Source: Catonia carolina (Eukaryota; Arthropoda; Insecta; Hemiptera; Achilidae). From it: 64,000 nucleotides of DNA. The translations under genes were made by a program, and so were the position numbers. The notes beneath the pieces are model-generated. The model saw only the letters and a program-made list of their open reading frames with translations. It made no database searches and was not told the origin of the DNA. The DNA lies in assembly GCA_035578175.1 (NCBI GenBank), contig JAQMRL010000003.1, positions 82,099,969 through 82,163,968 on the forward strand, given 5' to 3'. Of this stretch, positions 10,007-20,744 are shown in pieces. Every line of letters starts with the position of its first letter. Position 1 is the stretch's first letter.

Positions 10007-10830
10007 GTGAATTTGAACGTAAAATGTTCACACTGTGAAGGTTTGTATCGGCGGGATAAATTAGCTGAACACATGAAGTCATGTGAGGCATATCTTGCTT
10101 TGACTGCTGATAGTGACCATGTTGAACCTGTTGCAACTTTGGAGAAACACTCAAAGGCTAACCTTCCAACTCTGCATTTTGTGTCAGATTCTTTTAAGAG
10201 AAATTTATTGAAAGACATAAGACTTGATCAAGTCATGGAAGTAGCATTTCATGATCAGTGGATCATTTCATCAGGCTTCTCTAAAGAGGGGCAATGTGAC
10301 AGGTCAGCAGTGACCAAGAGTGACGACTTTTTGGAAATTGTTAACAAACAATGGAAAAACAAGATTGGCCGAATTTTTACTAAGTGTCAGAAGAAAGGAA
10401 AGGCTGACAGAAGTGAAACAATGGCTGTTGAAGATGACAAAGTTAAAGTTGCAGCATACATAGAGGCCAATTATAGATTATCTTTGAAAGCGTTAAATCA
10501 GAGATTCCCAAACTGTGTGCCGCGAGGCCGGCTAAGTGAGCCGTGGAACTCATGGAAAATAAATTAAATTAAATTTAAACGGTCCAACAAAATAATGCCT
10601 TGCCGATGACTATAAGTAAGTATGTATAAGTATGATATAAGTACGTTTATATCAAGTACTTAAGTTTAATCAATGGCATAAAGTAATAGGTGTGCCGCGG
10701 CTATTGGCCGTTTTTTTTGTAGTGTGCTGCGAGAAAAAAAAGTTTGGGAAACACTGCGTTAGATATAGCTGAAAAGAAAAAATCTTTTGATTTCCTAATA
10801 CATCTGTTAGTGGTGCACATTATGTGGTAA
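10007..10830 (+). pseudogene. C2HC zinc-finger reading frame split by a MITE
   Basis: An open frame from about 10007 encodes an N-terminal finger CSHCEGLYRRDKLAEHMKSC (two Cys, then His and Cys spaced as C-x2-C-x12-H-x3-C), followed by a polar, Lys-rich region. At 10491 it runs into an inserted hAT-type MITE and only ends at 10567 inside it. The same reading sense resumes after the insertion (LDIAEKKKSFDFL, from 10758) to a TGG TAA near 10830. Removing the insertion mentally leaves ALN/LDIAEKKK continuous. The start codon as called is not a strong ATG context, so an upstream exon is possible. The finger plus flanking region is reminiscent of Crypton-like or other transposon-derived insect proteins; that is a weak impression and the family is unknown. 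Confidence 0.5.
10499..10756. mobile_element. hAT-type MITE with 8-bp target duplication
   Basis: The ends read CAGAGATTCCCAAACT and, inverted, CAGTGTTTCCCAAACT, the usual hAT pattern. They are flanked by CGTTAAAT (10491-10498) and CGTTAGAT (10757-10764), an 8-bp duplication with one mismatch. The 258-bp body has GTGCCGCG-type blocks near both ends and no transposase. The insertion split the zinc-finger frame. Confidence 0.8.
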
Positions 10831-11034
10831 CATGTCACAAATTATAGAAATAAGCAAGAATGAAACCAGTGAATTATAACGCTGATGTGTACGATTTAAC
10901 CACTGTGTATTATTTTTTCCATGTATATTTTTTGTTTGTTTGAAGATGCGTATTTTCTGTATGTAAAATGTATAAATATTTTGTTTGTTTGAATATGAAG
11001 CTTACACAAGCCTAAGCTTGAGCGTAGGCTTAAT

Positions 11035-11150
11035 CACTTTTTTAATTGTGATTGAAACATGTCAGGCTTAGCTGGGGAATCAAACCCAAGACTGTTTGGT
11101 TTACGAATCAGCAAGCTAATCGCTACACTGGGTGGCCAGCCAACTCCTGA
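11035..11150 (-). repeat. tRNA-like SINE head
   Basis: On the minus strand an A-box-like GTGTAGCGATTAGCTTGCTG is followed by TTGGGTTTGATTCCCCAG, close to a Pol III B box. Only the head is recognised. Confidence 0.5.
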
Positions 11151-11780
11151 TCATATTATTTTATTGTATTTTTTTGTATAGGCCTATTGTTTGGCTTGCA
11201 ATTTTAGTATAAGATATTATTACTAGTTGTATATAGTAGCCATGTATTTATTGTATTGTTTATTTGTGTATGTTACAGACCGTCTTATGTTTTACAGAAT
11301 TAAGTTAAGGCTTAATCACTTTTTAATTGTTTATACAAGTTTGTAAATGATTTATTTATTAATTAAAAAGTACCACAGCGGCAGCAACAAAAGGAGGAAA
11401 GGGTGTCACTGGATGTTACAAAGTAACGTTAAAAATTATGCAAAAGTGTTTTAAATAAAACATTATTTTTATGTAATGTTGCTATATAGTCTAACCTATC
11501 TGTTATATATTTATGTGTAATGCCTATTTTGCTTTATTTATTTATGTGTAATAATTTTTTAATGCTTTTCATTAAGTTGTTTGCTAGTTATGTTTTAATA
11601 GGTAAAAACTAGAAAAATGCTAATTTTTTGTTAATCATTTTGTTTTCAAAAATTATTTTACTTCTGCTATAAAAAAGTTATTACTAGAATATAAAAACTT
11701 TCCAAACTGCAGAAGTTACTGTTTATGCACCAGGATGTAAACCAGTAGTTAAATTATGAAACCAGCACTAAAGTAGCAGT

Positions 11781-11902
11781 TTGTTTCTTGATATCAAGAT
11801 AGCTTCCAACACTGTGGATCACCCTATACTAATCAGTAAATTGGAAGCGACTGGCATTAGGGACTCACCAATAGAATGGTTCAAGCCATTTTTTTTCTAT
11901 TA
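11781..11902 (+). pseudogene. LINE RT fragment (palm motif A region)
   Basis: A 40-codon fragment reads LDIKIASNTVDHPILISKLE followed by ATGIRDSPIEWF. This matches the conserved LDxxKAFDTVDHxxL...LGIRG...WF segment of CR1/Jockey-type RTs, with the catalytic-region KAFD changed to IASN. No further RT is seen on either side. Confidence 0.6.
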
Positions 11903-11909
11903 AAAATGT

Positions 11910-12500
11910 ACATCATAATATTTTTTTTAATTTACAGAAATTTTAAAATTTTCTATTGTTAATGAAATTATATTATTATTGATATTTATGAAAATCTAAT
12001 TGAATTTATCATTTTTATTTTGTTTTTTAAATCTGTAGTCAACGTGGGAGTAGTTAACTTTAAATTTATTGTTTTTTATTCTGAATGAAAATGAAAATTT
12101 TCCTACGTTGATAATAAAATTATACATTATTTTAAATTATCTTTAAGTAAAATTTTAGTTAATAAATTGATTACAACAATTTTAAAGATGGTAGAAAGTG
12201 GAAATATAAAGAAATTTATTAGTTTACGTTAATGTAATATTTAGGCTCAAATTGAAGAGAAAATTCAGTTCTATAATGTGTAGTATTTACCAAATTTTCT
12301 TTATTTCTTGTTCTGAACATTAAAAATTAATTATGAAATAAAATAACATGATTAGGCCTATATGTTTAAAAATATCAAATTAGTAATAACTACTAATACA
12401 TATAAAATAGATAGAATATTATAAAATAAAATGTAGTAATAATAATAATGAGTTATTTTCTATTGCTTATCCAAAATTGTACTCTTTCACAGCTACAGAT
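11910..12500. other. AT-rich DNA, nothing recognised
   Basis: Very low GC content, many TAA-type runs, no coding sense and no repeat ends seen. Confidence 0.5.
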
Positions 12501-12533
12501 ACTGCAGATTCCACAATTCTATAAGTTACATGT

Positions 12534-12743
12534 TTAGACTTGTTGCAATACCTCCAAATAACACTGTGTAAACTTTGTATTGCTATCTACATTTGATGGA
12601 CAGACTTGTGGACATTTATTACTTTCTACATATGATGAACCAGCTTGTGGTTCAGTTTCCATTTTTATTACTTTCTGTTTTTGATTCGATCTTTTTTGTA
12701 CTTTCACATTAGGTTTTTGAACAGTTATTTGTTTATGTGGCAT
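12534..12743 (-). CDS. Possible first coding exon of a host gene
   Basis: A 69-codon minus-strand frame starts MPHKQITVQKPNVKVQKRSN and has a mixed, protein-like composition with a basic N-terminus and Cys/Pro-containing second half. Its upstream side carries promoter-like features (two DREs about 330-400 bp away). A GAG|GTATTG donor-like site lies close before the stop, which would fit a first exon spliced onward, but no next exon was identified. No protein family is recognised. It could be a chance open frame. Confidence 0.3.
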   Translation of the reverse strand: MPHKQITVQKPNVKVQKRSNQKQKVIKMETEPQAGSSYVESNKCPQVCPSNVDSNTKFTQCYLEVLQQV

Positions 12744-12869
12744 TATGAAAATTTAAAATATGGAGAAGTAGAATATAAAAAACACAATAAATATAATAAG
12801 TTCACAAATAATTACCAAACCATTGTAATCAACACTAACAAAAACTACCACGTCATAACCTAACTTTTA

Positions 12870-13140
12870 CACATCTGAACACGGCCACTTACACTGCGCA
12901 CTAACTAATTATATATAACTACAAAATAGTGTCTGAAATAAAGTAACTAATAAACTTATTTTATTTTTCGGTTATTTCTTAAGTTCGTAACAATAAATAA
13001 GTTGTTTATATTATTCAAACGCCACGTTGCACATTACGACAAAATTGCATTTGTTTAGACAATACTGCTTTGTCTATCGATATGAGATCGATCCTGTGTT
13101 ATCGAATTTGAGCAGTTTTGTTATTTTCTATATATCGATA
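12870..13140 (-). promoter_or_regulatory. Candidate promoter with two DRE motifs
   Basis: TATCGATA, the palindromic DREF-binding element common at insect housekeeping promoters, occurs at 13075-13082 and 13133-13140. A GTGCGCAGT block and a TGACGTGG CRE-like site (minus strand, about 12850-12900) lie between them and the putative exon. Because the DRE is a palindrome, direction is inferred only from the exon. Confidence 0.4.
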
Positions 13141-13144
13141 ATAA

Positions 13145-13966
13145 TATATCAACAAAGCGCGAATTTCAAACTTATGGTTTCAGCTTTCTCATGGTTACGT
13201 GAATAGAGTTACGGTAATTCAAAACTGGACATAGGTAAAGAAAATTGTTTTTTTGCGTACTTATATTTTGCGAACTAAAATAAAAATTACAGCGTTTTAT
13301 TCAGAAAAAAATGGACAAAATGATGTTTTGATAGAAAATATTTAATTTGCCCAATTCTGGGTCAACTACTCCGTAACGTAATCCTTGTACCCTATTTATG
13401 TAGGCCTATAACTATTTATAATAACGTAATAATTTTTATAGTAGTTATTAGTATTTAAGTAATTAATTTTTTTTCTGTATACTCCTATGCGCGACCAGAA
13501 CTCTTTATGAAGAAGAGTTTTTGTGTAGGCCTATAAGTTATTTAGTTAAAAATATTCTATACTTGTACAGCTTAGTTTAGTTTAGTAATAAATCGTAAAA
13601 TATATGTAACTAAATAAAATAAATTAATAGATACGTTAGTAGAACCTTATAATGAGCTGATGATTGAGACCAAATCTTTGAAAATGTGTCCTGGTGTATT
13701 AACAATATATTCCGCTACTAAAGAACTATTATAATCATAGTTGTGTTTAAAAAAATCTGCTTTGATCATATTTCGTATAAAAAATAAAAGATCTGAAGAA
13801 CTGAATGACTTTGTAATTTTCCTCTTTCCATTTAAATGTTTTCCTATAATATTTTCAGGGCACCGAAGAATGATTTATTCTTACTATGTTAACCTGGCGA
13901 CAGTGGATGTTCTGTGAATTATTTTTTAAGATTTGATTTTTATTGTGGGTCCATAGACCACATCCA
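13145..13966. other. AT-rich DNA with TAGGCCTA motifs
   Basis: No gene was seen. Two copies of the palindromic octamer TAGGCCTA (13401 and 13526) are the only distinctive elements. Confidence 0.5.
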
Positions 13967-13976
13967 ATTCCTGTTA

Positions 13977-14830
13977 GGGGCGTACGTAGATAAAAGGAGG
14001 TTATAGGGTGCCCAGATACCCCTCGAAATGTAAAAAAAGAAAAACTTATTATAATGATTAGTAAATTTTACCAATAGCAGAAAATCTACCAAGTTAAATT
14101 AAATAACCAACTAAATAAAATTAATTTAAACTTGCGTCGCTTAACGAACTTTTTTAATATTGGTTATTTATTCAAATCATTGTAAAATCACCCTTTGTTT
14201 CAAGGTCGTTTGGGTTTGGCTGTACTCGGCTTTTTAGGTCATGTATAAAAACACCCACCACTATAATAAAAAATGGTGTAAGGGGCTCGTTCTTCTGCAC
14301 CAAAAAGCGTTTCGAGCGATCAAAATCGGCAAATGCTTCTGCCAGGAATGGTCGGTAAGGTCCGACAGGCAATGGATGACAACCGGTTCACAAAACAAAT
14401 TTTTGAAACACTAAACAGTAGACCTAAGTTGTCGGATAAATGGTTTAAAGAAGTCAGAAATAGCCTAATATTGAAAAAACCGGAATAAACCGGAAAACTA
14501 AATGAACTGAACCAAATTCAGACAGCTAATTACGGACTTTAAGAGCTTCCATGAAGAGCAAAAACGGAACACCATATGGACAGAAGAAAGGAGAAAAGCC
14601 TACAGTGACCTAATGCTGAGAATGTGAGCTTCCGGAAACATCTAGTCACCTCACGTGGTGTAAAATTGGCTCAATACGAGGGGAAAAAGTACTGGGTTGG
14701 AAATTATAAGTTGAAACTTCCTTTGAAAAAATGAAGGGTTTTAATTTTTGTAGCATTTTGAGGAAATATAAGAATTATTACAGTACGTCAGAACCCACGT
14801 CTCCGAACGAAATTTTTATCTACGCCACCG
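13977..14830. mobile_element. Mutator-like non-autonomous element with 10-bp duplication
   Basis: A perfect 10-bp direct repeat ATTCCTGTTA flanks it (13967-13976 and 14831-14840), a length typical of Mutator-like elements (9-11 bp). The ends share the inverted motif GTAGATAAAA, preceded by GGGGCGTAC on the left and CGGTGGC on the right. The terminal repeats are short and imperfect, so a class call rests mainly on the duplication length. The interior contains part of a LINE protein (next entry) and no transposase. Confidence 0.6.
14330..14632 (+). pseudogene. LINE RT C-terminal fragment inside the Mutator-like element
   Basis: The frame reads MDDNRFTKQIFETLNSR, then KWFKEVRNSLI, and after a stop and a frame change DFKSFHEEQKRNTIWTEERR and KAYSDLMLRM. 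The same layout ends the LINE-B protein at about 41745-42030 (MSDSRLTKRIFDFLYKKK ... WSEERREAARVRLKKYW). It is therefore the C-terminal tail of a related LINE ORF, with no RT core present. Confidence 0.6.
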
Positions 14831-14945
14831 ATTCCTGTTATAATTTTAAAGTATGGATCTGTAAGCGTTTTCATCTCTACTAACTTCTGCCCTAATTAAG
14901 AACATGATTTTGTCACTCTGAAAATAAACATATTGTGTAAAATTA

Positions 14946-15174
14946 AGGCCTACTCCCACGACGCTAGTTTACTAGCTGCCAGTACTAGCGGGACGTACTA
15001 GCGTGTCGGCGACGGTTCACATGACACTAGTTTACCAGCTGCTAGTACTAGCAGCTTATTAGTAACTAGCATAGTTTCCAAACGTTCACACCGAGCTAGT
15101 TTACTAGCGCTAGTAAAATCAAACATGTTCAAAGTCACTAGCTGCTAGTAAACTAGCGTCGTGATTATAGCCCT
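14946..15174. mobile_element. Harbinger-like MITE built of CTAG-rich repeats
   Basis: TTA trinucleotides flank it (14943-14945 and 15175-15177), as for PIF/Harbinger elements. The inverted ends share CACGACGCTAGTTTACTAGC plus diverged outer bases (AGGCCTACTC and AGGGCTATAAT). Inside, the unit TCACAxGACxCTAGTTTACTAGC is repeated in direct order from about 14956, 15017 and 15086, with a fourth, inverted copy as the right end. No coding capacity. Confidence 0.7.
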
Positions 15175-15288
15175 TTACTTACACATTCAACCAAATACTC
15201 GTAAGTTACACAAAGGCGACAGAAGTGCCTGCCGCTTAGGAAACTGTAATAACTTCTAACGCTTGCTTTCCCTACACAATCGTAAGTA

Positions 15289-16259
15289 CAGTGATTTTTT
15301 TAGTCCTGTTACCTAATTGATAATGTCTAGTAATTTTTTTCTAAGAAAGGGAAATTTTGTTTTGTGACACGAAGTTGGTAGCGCTACTCAACCGGTATAG
15401 ATACGGTAGTGTGAGTTGATTCTCCTTGAGTTGTGTAAAATTTTGTGCCGTTTCCAGTCGTGTTACGAACAGAATGTCTTTTACCCTAGAACAACGGGTT
15501 TTCATTCTTGAACAATATTTTGCTACGAAATCGTACGCGAGTGTAAAAGAATCATTTCAAATTAAATTTGTTGGTGTCCTCCACCGGAAAACGTCAATTT
15601 TTAGGCTGACAAACCGATTTCGAGAGACAGATAGTGTTTGCGACAGAAAACGTAGTGGTCGACCAACTCTCTTGACAGATAACGTTTCAGAGAATGTGAA
15701 AACAAGGTTGCTCATTTCTCCACGGAAAAGTTTACAGGAGTGAAGAAGTGAAGTATACAGGAATATTGTGCGCCAATTTGTGTCCCTCCTTGAACATCAA
15801 GAACGTTATTACTGGTTTTGGCAAGACGGCGCTACATGCCACACGTCTCGAGAAACCATGGATTTTCTGTAAGAGTTCTTTGGTGGTCGAATAAATAACA
15901 AGGGCTTATGGCCTCCAAGATCCTCAGACCTCACATCTCCTGACTGCTTTCTGTAGGGCTACATTAAGTCCGAGGCCTTCAAAAACAATCCTCACACTAT
16001 TGATGAACTTAAATCCATATTAATCATGAATGTTTCTAAAGCAACTCTTAAACATACTTCTGCTAATATACTGAAAAGAGTCCAAGCGTGCGTATAACCG
16101 CAAGGGGTGGGCATTTTGAGCATATTTTTTAACAATTATGTAAATAATATAGCTGTTATTAAATCTCTTTTGTAAGTAAATAAATTTTATTATTAAACCT
16201 GCATTTCCTTTTTATAAATTACATTACAAATTAGGTAACAGGACTAAAAAAACATCCTG
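15289..16259 (+). mobile_element. Tc1/mariner-type element with internal deletion
   Basis: TA dinucleotides flank the element (15287-15288 and 16260-16261). The inverted ends read CAGTGATTTTTTTAGTCC and CAGGATGTTTTTTTAGTCC, and the match continues through TGTTACCTAATT. It contains the two ends of a transposase gene but not the middle, so it is non-autonomous. Confidence 0.85.
15474..16097 (+). pseudogene. Tc1/mariner-like transposase, centre deleted
   Basis: The N-terminal part (15474-15743) starts MSFTLEQRVFILEQYF and includes STIFRLTNRFRETDSVCDRK-type and RRSGRP-like residues: the helix-turn-helix domain (DUF4817-like) that precedes many insect Tc1/mariner transposases. It ends in a stop after SPRKSLQE. 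The C-terminal part resumes at about 15758 with VYRNIVRQFVSLLEHQ, then WQDGATCHTSRETMDFL (second catalytic Asp) and GLWPPRSSDLTSPDCF (third-position Asp region), with two in-frame stops. The segment holding the first catalytic Asp is missing. The protein cannot be active. Confidence 0.8.
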
Positions 16260-16810
16260 TAGTACTACAGTATATCACTAATATAAGTTTTACCTTTTTA
16301 TTAATAATGAAAGCGAAACTTACATTAATTACTTTCAAAATGTTAAAATTTTCGCCGGTTATTTAAGTTACAAAAAGAACTATCATTCCATTATAAAATT
16401 AGTTTCTCTGCTAAAAATATTTTCGTGTCAAAATTATAACGTTTTTGTCACTTAAAAAAATGTAGCATTTCGTTAAAATTAAAACAAAAATTGCCGCACT
16501 TCATGGTACCAAGACGCTTTCGAATAAACTAAATTTCTACTAAGCCGTAAAGCCACAAAAACCTCATTTTCGGGACTGCCTGAGACATTAAATAATGTTA
16601 TTATGAGCTGCCACGGAACAGGTGTAAATGCCTGGCACGGATGAGCGTAATTTATCAGCCAAAGATCGTTCCCGCCTATCGCTGTGCTTTGTTACAGCAA
16701 AGAGGAGTATACCAGTAGCGGGCTTTTTGGCGCTTAATAAAACCTAAAACATGTAAGTACAAAGGTCGCTTTTAATTGAAAACACGAAAATAAACAAAGA
16801 TTGTACAGCC

Positions 16811-16975
16811 CAACCCCGTGACTAAACGGTTAGTGGTGTCAGTCGTCAGCTGTTGTGAAACAGAGGTCCCGGGTTACAATCGCGGCTCGGGTCTGGGCTG
16901 TGGGAGTAGGATCAAAATGCAATTCACCGATATCCCCAACATTGAAAAATATATAGATAAAAAAATACAGTAGTC
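16811..16975 (+). repeat. tRNA-derived SINE
   Basis: A head with GTGACTAAACGGTTAGTGGT (A-box-like) and GGTCCCGGGTTACAATCGC (B-box-like) is followed by a short body ending in an A-rich stretch. It resembles the SINE head at 30273. Confidence 0.55.
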
Positions 16976-17199
16976 ACTATTAACCTAGAATGTTGATGCG
17001 ACTTTTAAAAAAATTGTACTGTAGCCTACTCTAAAATAATACACAAAATAGTACTACATAACATGTTAGCCCAGCCTATATCAGTTGACACGATAGGTTT
17101 ATATCAGTAGCAGAATCAACTAGCGTTGCTTATTAAAAACGATTCCTTTACTACGGTAATTTTAAATATTCTTACGTTATAAACACACGAAATTATGTA

Positions 17200-17622
17200 C
17201 AGTAAACTCTCTGTATTCGTGGGGGTTATGTTCCGGTAATTCGCCGAGAATAAGGAATACATACAAAAACCGCGAATACGGAAGTTGAATTAGTAAATTA
17301 ATAAGCAATGCCTATACATAATACCTACAAACATACTGTAGCGTAGATAATAATATGTTATTTATATAAACATACATACTCACCAGTTTTAAAACCAGCG
17401 ACTCGATGTTTCGTAGGTACTGTATTTATGTACGTAATAAAAGCAAGTTATTCAGGAATGATGTACAGAACATTTTACCTTCATGATCATCTTTATCATG
17501 CATTTTATAATCGTTTTCAAATTCTTTTTCATTCGGAACAAACAGCGAGTATTGAATTTACCTCACCGCGAATACCGAAAACTGTAACAAAAAATGGAAC
17601 CGCGAATACGGAGAGTTGATTG
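17200..17622. mobile_element. pogo/Tigger-like MITE
   Basis: TA-flanked ends read CAGTAAACTCTCTGTATTCG and, inverted from the right, CAATCAACTCTCCGTATTCG. ACCGCGAATACGGA-type blocks repeat near both ends. The element carries no transposase. The class is inferred from the CAGT...TATTCGCGG type ends and TA target. Confidence 0.65.
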
Positions 17623-17799
17623 TATAATAGGCCATCAAGAGAATGTATTTTTTCTTTTTTAAATTTAAAAACAGCGAATATTGAATTTAGTTCACCGCGA
17701 ATACCGAAAACGGTAACAAAAAATGGAACCGCGAATACGGAGTGTTGATTGTATAATAGACCATCAAGAGAATGTATTTTTTCTTTTTTAAATTTAAAA
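17542..17799. repeat. Two tandem 129-bp units covering the MITE right end
   Basis: Units 17542-17670 and 17671-17799 are nearly identical and each contains the MITE right end (ACCGCGAATACGGAG, GTTGATTGTATAATAG) plus about 50 bp of flank (CATCAAGAGAATGTATTTTT). The duplication therefore happened after insertion and spans the element-host junction. Confidence 0.8.
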
Positions 17800-18009
17800 A
17801 CTTCAAAACTAGTCTCAAAAAGCTGCAATTTCGTATAAACTGTTTCGAATAATCGAGTCACTATTGCAGTTGAATTAAATATAAAATAAACTTAAATAAA
17901 ATATAAATAATACTTATATAAATATAAAGAAGACAGACTTAAATATAAATAAGATAAACGAAAGTTATAATAAGTAATAAGATAAACGAACGGTTTATAT
18001 AGATTTAAA

Positions 18010-18120
18010 ACAATTCTGACCAGTTATATAGATTCAATCTAATTCTGACCGCGTCTATATATACACGATACAATTCTGGCCGACCGGTTATACAATCCTG
18101 GCCGGGTCAGAATTGTATCG
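18010..18120. repeat. AATTCTGACC repeats and a 13-bp inverted repeat
   Basis: CGATACAATTCTG (18066-18078) is exactly inverted at 18108-18120, with a 29-bp spacer. AATTCTGRCC-like motifs also occur at about 18013, 18040 and 18073, and as ATCCTGGCC and GGTCAGAATT further on. Confidence 0.65.
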
Positions 18121-18131
18121 TTTCCATAACT

Positions 18132-18153
18132 ATATATATATATATATATATAT
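18132..18153. repeat. (TA)n microsatellite
   Basis: A run of TA dinucleotides followed by ATATTTATA-rich sequence and inverted TAGCTAGTATGT-like motifs up to about 18250. Confidence 0.9.
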
Positions 18154-18259
18154 AAATATATTTATATAAATATATTTATATATTTATGAATTTAGCTAGT
18201 ATGTGAAATTCGATATATATACTAGCTAAATACATACTAGCTAAATTCTGTTTATATCG

Positions 18260-20740
18260 TTGAATTCAGTGTTTAATTATTTACGTGTAACAGACAAATG
18301 AAAATGACAAAAGAAATAAACTTGTAAAGCTAACTCATTTAATTTTAATTCTGGTTTGCTCCACCACCTGGCATTCGTTTGTACCAGCCGTAGTTTTTGA
18401 GAAGAGAGTGGGGTGTAGTGGAGTTTGGAAGCCACTGCCAACAAAGTTGTTTATAATAATAATAATAATAGTAATAATTTTTAGATGGTATAGTTGCTAT
18501 GTTGACAGCCAAATTTCTAGAGACTTCTGTTGCACAGACATACATTTTCATATCCTCAAAATTGTTCCTCTCCGTTCACACAAGCATGCATTTTTACTTT
18601 CTCTTGCTCTACACTAAATATAAGAGAGAGAGTTTCATTTTGATTTTTTGAAAGCGGGTTTTCAATGGAATACCCATTTCCGGCCCTCTGAAGCAAAACA
18701 CGTGTCTTTAGCGATTAGTCTCTGCGTGTCTCTGTGTGTGAACAGAATATCTCAAGAGCGAAATATTTTACGAAAATGATCTGTCAATGAAAGTTAGGTA
18801 CCATGAAAGAATCTGACACGAAAATGTTGATCAAAATCGGTCAAATGGAAATAGTTTATCAGTGCAAGTTTTCACCTTTTTGCGATTTTCTCTAAAACAG
18901 CTTTTAGGATTTTATTTTAAATCGCCTCATTTATAACCAAAACGTTTTATTATTCTACGAATTAGAAGTTTAAGTTGCAGAATTAATCACTGGTACAGAG
19001 CTGTTGATACTGACATCGCCGTAGCAACCACTCTTAGTTACTTTGGAGAGTTTCCTGGCTATGAGTTTTCTTCTCGGATTACCTAGTATTTGTCAACTAT
19101 TGTAACAACGGATTAGTGTGTTTTAAATCGAGTGAGAAATAAATTGTAAATGTCTGTCGCTAGGTCTGTGACGTATGGTAGAAGTAAGTCTTGTGTATTG
19201 GGCTATTGATTACGTAGTAAGGAAACTGTGTTACTGCAGGCCTACGTAATAATTTTTCATGTATTTTCTGAATACGTTTTGTTAGTGACTGTTTAGTTAA
19301 ATCGAATAATTGTACTACCTAAGCCCAAACTGGTCTAAAAAATTTAAAACATTATTTGCAATTACAAAATCAAAAATACTCGTAGAACCATTACTTTTCA
19401 TACAAAAACAGTAACAATTACACGAACAAAACAAACGAAATATTCCCCAATAACATATAAACTGTAATTAACTTCAGAAAATATTTAAAATTTTGTTTCT
19501 CGTAATTAAAAATTAAATATTTTAAAAACAAAGGTAATAATAAGCTCTCCATAATGATAATTTAGACGATAAAATTTAAAAATCTCTGAGAGAGGGAATA
19601 ACAATGGTGGTAAATTAAAATTATTAAAACAACAAAAATTATTTTAAAAAATATTCCATTAATGCCATAAAAGAATTTATTATACCATACAGGATTGCAT
19701 TAAAAAGTTTTGTTAAATTATAAATTATCACATTCTTTAATAATCAAAGAGTTTGAAACTGATTTTACGAGTGAGATTAGGCGTAGTGTACCAAATGAAT
19801 AACCTTTTAATTAGAGTTAATTTTAATAAAAGCTTTTTTGTGTTTATTTTTATTATTTAAAAAAAATAATTACATTTTTTTAATAACGGAATAAAACAAC
19901 GGTATAAAATTACTCAGAGTTGCTTGTTGTACTGTCAAATTCATTCCACTATTGATGTTCTATTTTGCAACGATAAAAAATTGGTTCCAATGAAGTGCAC
20001 AGAATTTCTCCATTTATTGAACTCTGTTTCATTCACCGCTTTAACCATTAAGCTCTCTGTGCTTGAAATTCAATAAAACTAGAACATTTCAAGTACTATT
20101 TAAACTGCTTACCGATAAAAAGGACATGACAACTTTTTTCCTAGGTTATTCAGTAAAGAATTAAATAAATAAGGACAATTAAAAAATTATCGGCTTCGAA
20201 TAAAACATAATATATTTTGATTATATTAAAAGTTATCTAAACATTTGATAGGATTTTTTTATATGCTACAGCAAGATTTACAATCTATTCTTATTAAAAA
20301 AAATAAGTAAATTGACTTTCTTTTAACATGTCACGGCCGAAAATAAATCTACGGAGTTATTCCATTTTAAAGAGACCCGAAGCCTATCTTCGTATGTTAA
20401 TGTAATGAAAATTATCTCAAAACTATTAGAGTTAAACTGTTCAATTTTTTTTGTGGTTAATTTTAAAGCTATTTTACACCTACTAAGTTAGCAAAATCTT
20501 GACACATTGTTAGGAATTATAGGAAGAAAAAAATTAAATTAGGTATCACTTTTGAAAATCATAGCTTTTGCCTATTGAAATGAAAAATAAATATTGCAAC
20601 ACATTTTTACTGTAATATTAACTCAGCACATTGTAATTTTCATAAAAGCCTGCAAAAATTGCATAAAAATCCATTCACGGTTGCCTGAGAAAATGGTTCT
20701 TATTTGTCAGAAACCGCTGTTTATGGAAAAGAATAAAAAA
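18260..20740. other. AT-rich DNA, nothing recognised
   Basis: A short (AAT)n tract occurs at about 18452-18478 and a (GA)n patch at 18622. No coding sense, terminal repeats or RNA gene seen. Confidence 0.5.
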
Positions 20741-20744
20741 CCAA

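Noticed and set aside
17529..17861. 110-codon minus-strand frame with an internal repeat
   Set aside because: The repeat in the protein only reflects the 129-bp DNA tandem duplication of a MITE end.
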